Shown here: positions 27,374-36,416 of the stretch, piece by piece
Layout of the letters: every line of letters starts with the position of its first letter
How positions within the stretch are numbered: position 1 is the stretch's first letter
DNA from: Paraimprobicoccus trichonymphae
Lineage (GTDB): Bacteria; Bacillota; Clostridia; Oscillospirales; Acutalibacteraceae
Direction of reading: 5' to 3'
Length of the DNA: 64,000 bases
Assembly (NCBI GenBank): GCA_036322875.1
Contig: AP027925.1
Span: forward strand, 1,116,001-1,180,000
Made by a program: the position numbers and the translations under genes
The notes under the pieces: generated by a model
What the model was told of the DNA's origin: nothing
What the model saw: only the letters and a program-made list of their open reading frames with translations
The model's database searches: none

Positions 27374-27889
27374 ATGTTTTTAGAGGAAAATATTTTTTAT
27401 TTTATAAAAGACAATATAAGTAATAGCTATTTAAATAATTTTATGGTTTATGTATCAGATGTATTTGAACTTTCTATTCCATGGCTTTTTGTTGGAATAG
27501 TAATGTTGTTTTTTAAAAAATATAGAAAAAATGGCATTATATTAATTTTGTCTTTGATTTTTTCATATTTTATAGGCAATATTTTAATAAAAAACATTGT
27601 TCATAGATTAAGACCGTTTTATACTCTTCCGGATTTGAATTTGATAACAAAAACGCCAAAAGGTTTTTCTTTTCCGTCTGTACACACAATGATGTCTTTT
27701 TCAGCAGCTCAAGCTATATTTAAGACAAGTAAAATCTTGGGTATTTTCTCATTTTTCATTGCTACTTTAGTAGGTATTTCTAGGATATATTTATTTACCC
27801 ATTGGTTTACAGATGTTCTAGGGGGAATAATATTGGGTGTTTTTTGTACTAATATAATTAACAAGTTTTTTGCAAAGTTAAAATTTTAG
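27374..27889 (+). CDS. PAP2-family phosphatase, undecaprenyl-diphosphatase-like
   Basis: 171 residues with about five membrane spans. The three acid-phosphatase motifs are present in order: KNIVHRLRPF (K-x6-RP), PSVHT (PSGH with Val for Gly) and SRIYLFTHWFTDVLGG (SR-x5-H-x3-D). These proteins dephosphorylate lipid pyrophosphates at the outer face of the membrane; by size and gene content a BcrC-like undecaprenyl-diphosphate phosphatase is most likely. ATG 27374 follows CGGGAGATAA. Alone, no operon. Confidence 0.85.
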   Translation: MFLEENIFYFIKDNISNSYLNNFMVYVSDVFELSIPWLFVGIVMLFFKKYRKNGIILILSLIFSYFIGNILIKNIVHRLRPFYTLPDLNLITKTPKGFSFPSVHTMMSFSAAQAIFKTSKILGIFSFFIATLVGISRIYLFTHWFTDVLGGIILGVFCTNIINKFFAKLKF

Positions 27890-28045
27890 AAAAATTATTG
27901 AAACAAAGCTATCGATATTTGAAAAAATGTTAAAAATATTAAAAAAAGAATATGAAAACTAAACATCGAGGCTGAAAAGTCAAATTAAGCTTAGAAGATA
28001 TATGCATATATAGAGTCAAATTACGATTTGCGTGAAAGAAATGTT

Positions 28046-28089
28046 TATCATTTATTAAAATGAGTCGAAGATGTTTTTAATAAATGATA
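28046..28089. repeat. Perfect 15-bp inverted repeat
   Basis: TATCATTTATTAAAA (28046-28060) and TTTTAATAAATGATA (28075-28089) with a 14-base loop. There is no T tail. It may be a weak bidirectional terminator, since the PAP2 gene and the leader-peptide gene at 28199 converge here, or the end of a lost element. Confidence 0.6.
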
Positions 28090-28198
28090 GAACTATCTAA
28101 ACTGAGAAACATGCTTTTAGAGACTTGCTCAAGGAATTTGATAATATTTTTTATTTTTTTGCAATAAACATTTGCATATTATAGGATGTTAATTTTTA

Positions 28199-28633
28199 TT
28201 AATTTTGTTTTAAATTTTTATAAAATTCATAGCCTGACAAGACAGAACCAGGATTGATACTGCTAATATTTTCAGAATACGTTGATATTGAATCTGTTTT
28301 TTTATTTAAGCTATCTTTATTAATTGCCGCAAGCGGAGAACTTAAAGCCATTGATGTTAAAATAGTAGAAACAAACTTATTAGTTTTATCTGAAAACAAC
28401 GTTTTACCTCCAGTAACGTTTGATAATTGATTTTCTGAAATATCGTCAAAACTAGCATACTCACACATTTCTGTTATAAAATCAGTAAATTCTTCTATAG
28501 AATAACCATCTTGTATTTCTATGCAAAAATTATACATTTCTTCTATAGTTTCATTTTTTACAAATTTTTGAGATAAAATTTCATTATTTTGTATTTTTTC
28601 AAAAATATTTTCTATTATTATTCTCTCTGTCAT
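28199..28633 (-). CDS. Nif11-like double-glycine leader precursor
   Basis: 144 residues. ATG at 28633 follows a GGAGG-type site on the minus strand. Residues 1-76 fit the Nif11-like leader pattern seen in some RiPP precursors: an N-terminal helix (IFEKIQNNEILSQKFVKNET), a Gly-x-(S/T)-x-E-(E/D) turn (GYSIEEFTDFITEM) and an end LSNVTGG at 70-76. Cleavage after Gly-Gly would release a 68-residue tail with one hydrophobic segment (FVSTILTSMALSSPLAA) and a Ser/Lys/Asn-rich end, without Cys. No modifying enzyme or peptidase-containing ABC exporter is near. The same kind of leader is found at 42821, 49075 and 57272. Confidence 0.7.
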   Translation of the reverse strand: MTERIIIENIFEKIQNNEILSQKFVKNETIEEMYNFCIEIQDGYSIEEFTDFITEMCEYASFDDISENQLSNVTGGKTLFSDKTNKFVSTILTSMALSSPLAAINKDSLNKKTDSISTYSENISSINPGSVLSGYEFYKNLKQN

Positions 28634-28769
28634 TTAAAATTCCTCCATTTTCAAATCAAAATCACTGTAAATATTATCCGTGAATATAATGAAAATATTC
28701 TTTTAAAATATTTATTTTTTAGTATAATGTAGTAAAGTATTTTTTTTAAAATTAGTCAGGAGAAAGAAT

Positions 28770-29249
28770 ATGGCAATATTAGAAATAAGATTAGAAGGTG
28801 ACGAAATTTTAACTAAAAAATCTAAATTAGTTGAAAATTTTGATAAAAAATTGCATATTTTATTAAATGATATGCAAGAAACCATGTATAAATCTAAAGG
28901 GATAGGTTTAGCAGCACCACAAGTTGGAAAATTGCGGAGAGTTATTATAATAGATATAGGTGATGGTTTGATAGAGGCTATAAACCCCGAGATAGTTGAA
29001 TCAAGTGGTGAGCAAAAGTCTATGGAAGGTTGTTTATCATTACCTGGTGAAATGGGTATCGTAATGCGTCCAAGAATTATTAAAATTAAAGCTCAAAATA
29101 GATTTGGAGAAAAAATAGAGTTGTTTGGAAACGGTATGCGATCAAATGCTTTTTCACATGAAATAGATCATTTAAATGGAGTTTTATTTAAAACTAAAGT
29201 AATTTCTGGTAATATAAATTTATTCAAAAAAAAAGATAAAAGTAGCTGA
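28770..29249 (+). CDS. def: Peptide deformylase
   Basis: Removes the formyl group from nascent chains. 159 residues. All three motifs are seen: GIGLAAPQVG, EGCLSLPGE (metal Cys) and HEIDHLNG (two metal His and catalytic Glu). The start has AGGAGAAAG upstream. fmt follows within seven bases, the standard def-fmt pair. Confidence 0.97.
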   Translation: MAILEIRLEGDEILTKKSKLVENFDKKLHILLNDMQETMYKSKGIGLAAPQVGKLRRVIIIDIGDGLIEAINPEIVESSGEQKSMEGCLSLPGEMGIVMRPRIIKIKAQNRFGEKIELFGNGMRSNAFSHEIDHLNGVLFKTKVISGNINLFKKKDKSS

Positions 29250-29255
29250 TTTTTT

Positions 29256-30182
29256 ATTAATATATTATTTATGGGAACACCTGAATTTGCAGTTCCAAGT
29301 TTGAATTTATTATTGAAAAATAGAGAATATAATATTTGCGCAATGGTTACTAAGCCAGATAGACCTGTTGGTAGAAAAAGAGAAATAATATTTTCACCAG
29401 TGAAATTTTTTGCAATTGAACATGGTATAAGGTTTTATCAGCCTGAAAAGCTAAAAGATAATTGTAATTTTTTTGAAACTTTAAAAAATTACAATTTGGA
29501 TTTGATTATAGTTATAGCTTATGGAAAAATTTTGCCAAAAGAAATTTTAGAAATTCCTAAACTTGGATGTATAAACGTACATGGATCTTTGCTGCCTAAA
29601 TATAGAGGTGCAGCACCAATTCAATGGAGCATTATAAATGGTGAAAAAATTACCGGTGTTACAACCATGTATATGGATGAAGGTATGGATACAGGAGATA
29701 TCTTGCTTTCTGAACAAACCTATATAGATCAAAATGAAACTTCAGGTGACTTGTATAAAAGATTATCTAAAATTGGTGCAAATTTATTAATCAAAACTTT
29801 AGAAAATTTAAGTAATATCTCTAGAAAAAAACAAAATGAAGCTGAAGCTACTTATTGTGATATCATTAAAAAAAATTTTTCCCAGATCGATTGGAACAAT
29901 TCAGCTGAAAATGTTCACAATTTAGTCAGAGGTGCAAATCCTTGGCCAATAGCTTATACTAATTTTGGAAATAAAATTTTGAAAATTTATAAAACTAAAA
30001 TTTCAAATTTTGAATACCAAAAGAATAAAATGGCTGGAAAAGTTGTAAATGTTAAACCTTTAGTTATTAATTGTAAATTTAGTACTCTGGAAATTTTGAC
30101 TGTTCAACCAGAAAGCAAAAAAATCATGTCTGCGTTAGATTTTGTTAATGGAAATAACATAGATTTAAATACTAGATTTTGA
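29256..30182 (+). CDS. fmt: Methionyl-tRNA formyltransferase, probable ATT start
   Basis: Formylates initiator Met-tRNA. Family blocks are MGTPEFAVPSLN, KPDRPVGRKRE, the catalytic INVHGSLLPKYRGAAPIQW with Asn-His-Ser/Arg residues, and GVTTMYMDEGMDTGDIL. The first ATG (29271) would delete the N-terminal beta strand. In the family the chain begins M-(K/R)-I-x-F-MGTPEF; here the frame after the def stop reads FFINILFMGTPEF, so the ATT at 29256 (giving MNILFMGTPEF) is the best start. Only six bases separate it from the def stop, suggesting coupled translation. Compare the non-AUG starts proposed for sua5 and the gene at 31336. Confidence 0.93.
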   Translation: MNILFMGTPEFAVPSLNLLLKNREYNICAMVTKPDRPVGRKREIIFSPVKFFAIEHGIRFYQPEKLKDNCNFFETLKNYNLDLIIVIAYGKILPKEILEIPKLGCINVHGSLLPKYRGAAPIQWSIINGEKITGVTTMYMDEGMDTGDILLSEQTYIDQNETSGDLYKRLSKIGANLLIKTLENLSNISRKKQNEAEATYCDIIKKNFSQIDWNNSAENVHNLVRGANPWPIAYTNFGNKILKIYKTKISNFEYQKNKMAGKVVNVKPLVINCKFSTLEILTVQPESKKIMSALDFVNGNNIDLNTRF

Positions 30183-30962
30183 GAGCAGAAAACATTTATT
30201 ATAAGTATCGGGTGTACATAGGCAAAATATAGTTGTTTTTTTTCATATAAAAAGCTCAACTTTAATTTAAGATTATAAAATTAGTATTTGTATTTTTATA
30301 ATTTAAAAATTCGATTTTGCATTTAATAGTTAATTATGTTCAAAAAAGTCAAAAGAAAAAATTTAATGTATTTCAAATAAAAAATTCACCAACTTTACTA
30401 AAATTGCATACAAATTTGGATAATGTTACAAGCAAACTGAAAGAAAAATGATAAAATAAAAACCGAAATATCAAAACTTTGCTTACATCATAATTTTAAT
30501 AAAAATAAAATGCTCAGTTTTCGATGAAAAAAATAAAACAAGAAAAAAGAGATATATGAACTTAACAATAATAATTGTAGCAGAAAAAACTCTATTGAAT
30601 CACAGTTTTTACAAACATTTTTGAGCGAATTAAAAAGAACATTTAAAATTTCTAAATCACGGGCGATTATTAAATAAATATTCAATTTTTGCTAATTTTA
30701 TTTGTTGTTCTTATATTTTTATTATAACAATTTTATTACAAATAGATTTATTAAAGATGATTAATTTATTTTTAACGTTAAAAGCTGATTTATTAATCAT
30801 ATTAAAGAAAAATGGTGCTATACTCACAACTCGCACAATTCCTATCAAATCGAAAAAAACAAAGAAAATATAATAAGCATACTTACAAAGAACGACATAT
30901 TGCCGAATGGTTCTCTCAAAATATTAAATAATTTTACATGATTTTTACAAAATACAGTTAAG
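30183..30962. other. Long AT-rich stretch without a recognised gene
   Basis: Stops in all frames, no repeat or RNA recognised. Confidence 0.4.
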
Positions 30963-31190
30963 ATGGATTTTTCTTTTCTCAATCTTGCTTATATCATTTT
31001 TTCTCTTAATTTGATTAAAATAATCATGTCTTGCTGTATCGCTTTTGCTCTTTTTATTTACTCACGAATAACGTGTAGTTCAAAATTATTAAACTATTAT
31101 TTTAGAAAATTTAGTGTATCATCAAAAGATAAGATAAAAAAATCCAAAAAAAGAAGAATTAAAAACTTCCTATCAAAAAGTTTAAAATAA
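30963..31190 (+). CDS. Possible small membrane protein with basic tail
   Basis: 75 codons from ATG 30963. A double hydrophobic region (residues 4-36, including IIMSCCIAFALFIYS) is followed by a strongly basic tail (KDKIKKSKKRRIKNFLSK). The ribosome site is weak (TTAAG). No homology recognised and no terminator seen, so this may be chance. Confidence 0.3.
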   Translation: MDFSFLNLAYIIFSLNLIKIIMSCCIAFALFIYSRITCSSKLLNYYFRKFSVSSKDKIKKSKKRRIKNFLSKSLK

Positions 31191-31335
31191 GGTTACTGCT
31201 ATATAAAATATAAATTTTTATTGAAAAATACTTGAAATTTTGTTATGTTTAGTGCTATAATGTATAAATGCTATAAATTTAAGTTTTAATTTATGGCTTA
31301 CATAATTAATATTAATAAAATAAGGATGATCAAAA

Positions 31336-32616
31336 ATAAAAAAGTTTATTAGTTTTTCTATTTCTATTTTAATGTCATGTTCGGTTTTTAATTTAAATTT
31401 TCATGCAGATAGCACAGAAAACCTGTCTGATACAAAAAAAAGAGCTATTATATTTGCGCCAGGAATTGGTAATAGTCCTTTGTTTTTAAAAGATAAAATT
31501 GCTTTTTGCGATTTAAGTTCAAAATTGAATGCATTTAAAAATTATAGATATTTATCAGATAATCCAGCAATTAATTGTGACGAAGATGGTGTACCTGTTG
31601 ATCCAGATGTTACCTGTACACTGTGTGATACTGGTGATCATTTGTCTGAATATACTTCCAATGTGGCAAAATACGGTGTGGGTTTAATTTGTAAAAATAT
31701 GTTAGACATGTTACAAGAAAATTTTGGTAGTAAGGGTTGGAAAATTGTTCCATTTTATTATGACTTTAGACTAAGTAATAGTGTAAATGGTGAAATATTA
31801 GCAGAATTAATGAATAAATACGATGAAATAATTTTGATAGGTTTTTCAATGGGTGGATTAGTAATTTCTAAAGCATTAACATTGATAGATACAAGAAAAA
31901 CAGAAATTATAAAAGTAATAACGCTAGGTACACCATACTATGGATCAGCATATACTTATATAACTTTTATGTATGGTATGCCAATGTTTAATGATAAAAT
32001 TTCAAATTTTTTAGCAGATAAGTTGACTTACTTTAGAGCACGTATGAGAGCATTTATGATTAATTATTTATCTATGTATGAAATTTTGCCATCTTTTGAA
32101 TTTTTTAATTTTTTTGATGGTTACATTGAAGGTATGGAAACTTACGAGAAAACTGTTGAGTTCCTAAAAACACAAGAATTTAACCAAAAAAGTGATGGTA
32201 CACAAAAAAATTTATTAGAAAAAGCGGAAAAATTTCACAGAAGTTTATACAAAGATGGAGAACATATAGTTAAATCATTTGATTATCACTTTATTGCTAG
32301 CGGATCAGAACATACATTGGTTAAAATAAAAAACAATGGTGAAGAAGTTTATACAATGGGTGATGGTACTGTTATGCTTTTTAGTGCGACACAAGGTGCT
32401 GACATTTATGATAAGAATCGTGTTTCGTTAATTCATAGCACACATCGAAATTTATTAACTTGCACAGAGTCTTTAAAATGTGTAGAAAATATTATAAAAA
32501 ATAAAATAGAAAATAAAATCGATAATTCAAATAGTGCTGAAAATGATGTCGAAAATAATAAAATCAGTAGTAAAATTAGTAATGCAAACGAGAATAGTGA
32601 AATAGAGGTAGCATAA
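31336..32616 (+). CDS. Secreted LCAT-like lipase/acyltransferase (alpha/beta hydrolase)
   Basis: The chain from ATG 31372 lacks a complete signal peptide. Extending upstream in frame to ATA 31336 gives MKKFISFSISILMSCSVF, then NLNFHA before DSTEN, a proper signal with AAGGA nine bases upstream. There is no ATG, GTG or TTG in that stretch. Hydrolase features are a first strand with an oxyanion loop (IIFAPGIGNSPL), the nucleophile elbow IGFSMGG, a Gly-Thr-Pro strand (VITLGTPYYGSAY), the acid in MGDGTV and the His in IHSTHRNLL. Order and spacing match lecithin:cholesterol-acyltransferase-type enzymes, which act on phospholipids. The last 60 residues are Asn/Lys/Glu-rich. About 426 residues in all. 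A secreted phospholipid-acting enzyme in a host-associated bacterium could serve host interaction; this is inference. Confidence 0.75.
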   Translation: MKKFISFSISILMSCSVFNLNFHADSTENLSDTKKRAIIFAPGIGNSPLFLKDKIAFCDLSSKLNAFKNYRYLSDNPAINCDEDGVPVDPDVTCTLCDTGDHLSEYTSNVAKYGVGLICKNMLDMLQENFGSKGWKIVPFYYDFRLSNSVNGEILAELMNKYDEIILIGFSMGGLVISKALTLIDTRKTEIIKVITLGTPYYGSAYTYITFMYGMPMFNDKISNFLADKLTYFRARMRAFMINYLSMYEILPSFEFFNFFDGYIEGMETYEKTVEFLKTQEFNQKSDGTQKNLLEKAEKFHRSLYKDGEHIVKSFDYHFIASGSEHTLVKIKNNGEEVYTMGDGTVMLFSATQGADIYDKNRVSLIHSTHRNLLTCTESLKCVENIIKNKIENKIDNSNSAENDVENNKISSKISNANENSEIEVA

Positions 32617-33143
32617 ATAAAATATTAAATGTAAAAGATTAAAAACCGTATTTACTAAAAATTTGAATATTTATTTTCCCGTTTTCTAGAATTCGAAAAT
32701 GATTGTGAATAGTGTTTTGTCAGCAAATATTGGTATACGATTTTTATACGAAAGCAACATTCCCATCTTAAAGCGTGGAGTATATTTTTGTTTCACCACC
32801 ACAACATTATTTGTTCAACTTTGTAAAATTTATATGTTTTATACCCGAGTGCTTAATATGGTTTACCTTTGTGCTAAATGCACTTCTACGATATTTCGCA
32901 AGGTATATTATATGCAGAGCGAGTAGCATGATAACACTTTTACACAGCAATTTAAAATACAAAATTTTCACTTTTAAGTTTTGCTAAATTTCACAAGCTA
33001 CCACCTTTAAGAATGGCTTTAGACTTTTTGGATTTGAATTTTTTCTAGAGATTATAAATTTAAGAACTTGATTAATATTTTTTCAAAATTTGACAAAAAT
33101 TGTATGATAAAGGAAAATCATAAAAGGGTGAAAATGATTGCGA
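32617..33143. other. Stretch without a recognised gene
   Basis: Two overlapping 70-codon frames near 32699-32987 have no family signature and no ribosome site. Confidence 0.4.
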
Positions 33144-33248
33144 GTAGCATATCCAAGTAACGTAACAAAAAAACAATTTGAAAAAATTAGAAAATAACTT
33201 GAAAACAGTAGCAAGACAACACATCCTATGGATTACGATTTATATAAT
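33144..33248 (+). pseudogene. N-terminal fragment of an IS5-family transposase
   Basis: The frame reads VAYPSNVTKKQFEKIRK, a stop, then LENSSKTTHPMDYDLYN. The YPS-(N/D)-(V/L)-T-x-x-Q-(F/W) start is typical for IS5-type transposases. It ends exactly where AGACCTGTCC begins at 33249, which matches the terminal inverted repeat of the other IS5 elements here, so another element end is joined to it. Confidence 0.55.
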
Positions 33249-33417
33249 AGACCTGTCCATAAAATATCAATCATTTTTTGAAAATATATTAAAATAAAAT
33301 CATAATAAAGAATTATAATCCTAAACTTATATTATAATTAAATAATATTTTTTTAATAGTATTTTTAAAAAATGTCGTATAGTTTTGTAAACATTCAAAA
33401 AATTTTTTACAGCAATC

Positions 33418-34569
33418 TTACTGTCTAGTTATAAACAAGTACGAATTATGAAAAAATTTTTTAATTGATTCCCAAAGACTTCTAAAAGTGCTCTTTTTTA
33501 GACCAGCTTTTTGGTTGGCAGATAAATTATTATAACCTATAAGTTCTCCGTTCAAATAATAAGAAATTTTGCCTAATATCTGACCTTCTTCGATTGTAGC
33601 TTCACAAAATTCTGGAATTTCTATTTTTCTTTGTAAATTCTTTTCATCCCCTAATTTTAATAATCTTGAAAATTCAGATAAACTTCCTAATTCTATTTCT
33701 TCTATATCTGAATTTTTAACCTTTATTTTCACGCTAAAATCTTTATCGTTAAAATTTTTAATAGCAGTATTTTTAAATCCGTATTCAAATAAACTTATAT
33801 GGTCATTCCAATCATCTGATGCATTCAAAGTCACAGCTATAAGTTCTTTACCTTCGTCGTTTTTAGCACTTGAAAGTAAACATCTACCAGCTAATTTTGT
33901 AAATCCTGTTTTGATTCCAGTACAATACTTGTATAATTTTAAAAGTTTATTATGATTTTTACAGAATATAGTTTTAGAAGGACTTATAACGCTTACTCGT
34001 TTACTTTTTTGAGAAACTATATTTTTGAATTCTTTATTTTCTAAACAATATGCAGCTAAAGTAGCTACATCAAGTGCTGAAGAATGATTATTGTTTTTAT
34101 CTAACCCTGAAGGTGTAGTAAATTTTGTATTTTTCATACCTAATTGTTTAGCTTTTTCATTCATTAGTTTAACAAAATTTTCTGTATCACCAGAAACAGC
34201 AATACTAGAAGTATTAGCAGCATCATTACCAGAAGGTAAAAGCATTCCTACAACTAAATCGCTTTGTTTTAATACATCACCTACTTGTAGACCCATAGAA
34301 CTTCCTTCTACACGCACCATTTCATCTGTTATTTCAATTTCTGAGTCTCCAAAATTTTGAATTTTTTCTAATAATAATATAGCAGTCATAACCTTGGTTA
34401 CACTTGCTATTGGGAGACACATATTTTCATTTTTTGAATAAACAATCGAACATGTATCCGCGCAAATTAATATTGCTGATTTTGCTGATATTTCAATTTT
34501 ATCTCCAAAATAATTATAAAAACACGAAATTAAAAAAACAAAAAAAAAACTCAATTTTTTATTATTCAT
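33418..34569 (-). CDS. dacF: D-alanyl-D-alanine carboxypeptidase, DacF-like
   Basis: Trims the terminal D-Ala from peptidoglycan stem peptides. 383 residues with a signal peptide (KLSFFFVFLISCFYNYF). The three active-site motifs are present: SVTK at ASVTKVMTAILLLEK, SGN at LLPSGNDAAN and KTG at CTGIKTGFTK. A C-terminal beta domain (from about residue 270) and a final amphipathic basic segment (FRSLWESIKKFFHNSYLF) that could bind the membrane follow. With dapF and the PAP2 phosphatase this shows that peptidoglycan metabolism is kept. Confidence 0.92.
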   Translation of the reverse strand: MNNKKLSFFFVFLISCFYNYFGDKIEISAKSAILICADTCSIVYSKNENMCLPIASVTKVMTAILLLEKIQNFGDSEIEITDEMVRVEGSSMGLQVGDVLKQSDLVVGMLLPSGNDAANTSSIAVSGDTENFVKLMNEKAKQLGMKNTKFTTPSGLDKNNNHSSALDVATLAAYCLENKEFKNIVSQKSKRVSVISPSKTIFCKNHNKLLKLYKYCTGIKTGFTKLAGRCLLSSAKNDEGKELIAVTLNASDDWNDHISLFEYGFKNTAIKNFNDKDFSVKIKVKNSDIEEIELGSLSEFSRLLKLGDEKNLQRKIEIPEFCEATIEEGQILGKISYYLNGELIGYNNLSANQKAGLKKSTFRSLWESIKKFFHNSYLFITRQ

Positions 34570-35022
34570 ATAATACTAACACACCAAATAAATTCTTTAG
34601 TATTTTCACTTTTTAAATTTATATGTCAAAAAAATATTTATAGTACTTTTTTTAAAAAAATATCTATAAAATAAGCATATAAATTTTAATCAGAGATGTC
34701 TTATCAAACTTTTTTTAATCTTCAAACTTTTAAAATCTTTTAATAACTAGTTGCGGGAAAAACACGAAAATCCATATGATTTGTTTAGGCAAAAAATTCA
34801 GTAATTTTTTTACTTTTTCGATAAAATTTGCTATTTGTCTGAAAATTATGAGCTTATATAAAATTTAATAAAATAAAAAAAGAAAAAATTTTTGCTCAGA
34901 CTATGCATACAAAGTAAATAAATAAATTTTTATTTAATATGTTACTAATTTAGAAAAAACATTGTATATTTGATCAAGTTTTTACAAATAATAATAAAAA
35001 AATAAAAAGATTGGTGATATTT
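34570..35022. other. Intergenic stretch without a recognised gene
   Basis: Divergent spacer between dacF and the lysine-rich gene. Nothing recognised. Confidence 0.4.
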
Positions 35023-36159
35023 ATGAATTTTTTATCTAAATTTATTAAGTCTGACAACATAAGAAAATCAGATTTAGCTGAAAAAGCAGCGAAATTACTT
35101 GATGTTCTCGAGAAAGAAAATAATGAAACAATCAAACTCACTGATTTAAACGAAAGCAATGATGGAAAAAATAATATCTTAAAGGTTCTTTTTGGTAAAA
35201 AAAATGGTATAAAAGATAAATCAAAAGATGAAAGAGGTGTAATGGAAATACTAGCTAAAGCAGAATCTAGTTTTTCGCTGTTTAAGAGTAATTTTAGAAA
35301 AATGGCGGAAAGAATAAGAGACAGATATGATGTTATGAAACTAGAAACAACATATGGTTCTCTTAAATATCTTCTTTATGAATACGACAAATGTAATAAT
35401 TTAGACTTGATATCTGATGAATCTGAAATAAATAAAAATCTGAAATGTATTCGTGATATTCAAACTGAAATAAACGAGAAAATAGAAACAATAAAAAAAC
35501 TTTGTAACACCAAATTTGCGACATCTATTATATCTCCGACAGTTAATTACAGTAAATCTTCAGAAAATCCGAAAAAAGCTAACCATTTTAATAAACACCA
35601 TATTATTGGTGATACAGAAAATTTAATACTACAATTAGAAGTTATGCTAAATAACATTGATAGTAAAGGATATATGCACTACAATCAAAAATTCGACAAA
35701 AGTAAATTAGAACCAGAAACTATTGCTAAAGTGATAAAATTAAAAAATGAAATTAAAGAAAAATTAAAAAAAATTAAATCAAAAATCAATACTACGGCAG
35801 AATCAATTAAAACTAAACAAAATTTAAAAGAGAATAATGTATCTGCAATACCAGGCGAAGATAAAAAAATTGCCAATAATTCAGTAATTAAAAAATATGG
35901 TCAAGGTGTTCAAAAATTTCTTTTGTACGCTAAAACGCAATGTAAAGAGTATATTAGAGGAAAAGGAATAGAAGAAGAGCAAATGCATACAGAAAAAAAG
36001 AAAATGTATTTAGAGGATCTAGAAAGATTTAGCAATGTAAACCCCAAAAATAAGTCTCTAAATGAATATAAACTTCGAAAAAATGATGAGAACAAACCAG
36101 AAAATCTTCAAAAAATGCGTTTTGCTAAATTTGTAATTAATTTAAATTTTGAAATTTAA
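35023..36159 (+). CDS. Lysine-rich cytosolic protein, paralogous to 51333-52415
   Basis: 378 residues from ATG 35023 (TTGGTGATAT upstream). No signal peptide, no membrane segment, almost wholly helical, Lys/Glu/Asn-rich. The N-terminus NFLSKFIKSDNIRKSDLAEK, the block FKSNFRKMAERIRDRYDVMK (about 97-116), a C-terminal helix FLLYAKTQCKEYI and the last residues NLNFEI all have counterparts in order in the protein at 51333 (NFLKDIQNFGKTIADKV, YKILSKPLRDKYKLMK, FLEFVKKQAAIFL, NLNLDI). Identity is low. The two therefore look like diverged members of one unknown family. No function is proposed. Confidence 0.55.
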   Translation: MNFLSKFIKSDNIRKSDLAEKAAKLLDVLEKENNETIKLTDLNESNDGKNNILKVLFGKKNGIKDKSKDERGVMEILAKAESSFSLFKSNFRKMAERIRDRYDVMKLETTYGSLKYLLYEYDKCNNLDLISDESEINKNLKCIRDIQTEINEKIETIKKLCNTKFATSIISPTVNYSKSSENPKKANHFNKHHIIGDTENLILQLEVMLNNIDSKGYMHYNQKFDKSKLEPETIAKVIKLKNEIKEKLKKIKSKINTTAESIKTKQNLKENNVSAIPGEDKKIANNSVIKKYGQGVQKFLLYAKTQCKEYIRGKGIEEEQMHTEKKKMYLEDLERFSNVNPKNKSLNEYKLRKNDENKPENLQKMRFAKFVINLNFEI

Positions 36160-36416
36160 AAATGATATTAATCAAACTAAAACAAACAATTAAGACTTAA
36201 AACGTAATGTAGACTATTTAAAAAAATTCGATCATTTACAGTTTCATATAAGATTCATTTCATTTCAAAATTTAATTATCGCACATGGTATTTATTTGGT
36301 GTCAACAGTTATTTTTTTGTCAATTTTTTAAAATTTATATAAAATATTTGTTATATCAGATGTTCATATCTAAAAAAATATTGATTTTTTTCAAAATATA
36401 TGTTATTTTTAATGAA

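Noticed and set aside
32699..32987. Overlapping 70-75 codon frames with Cys-rich stretch
   Set aside because: No ribosome-binding site and no recognisable motif; the two frames overlap each other.
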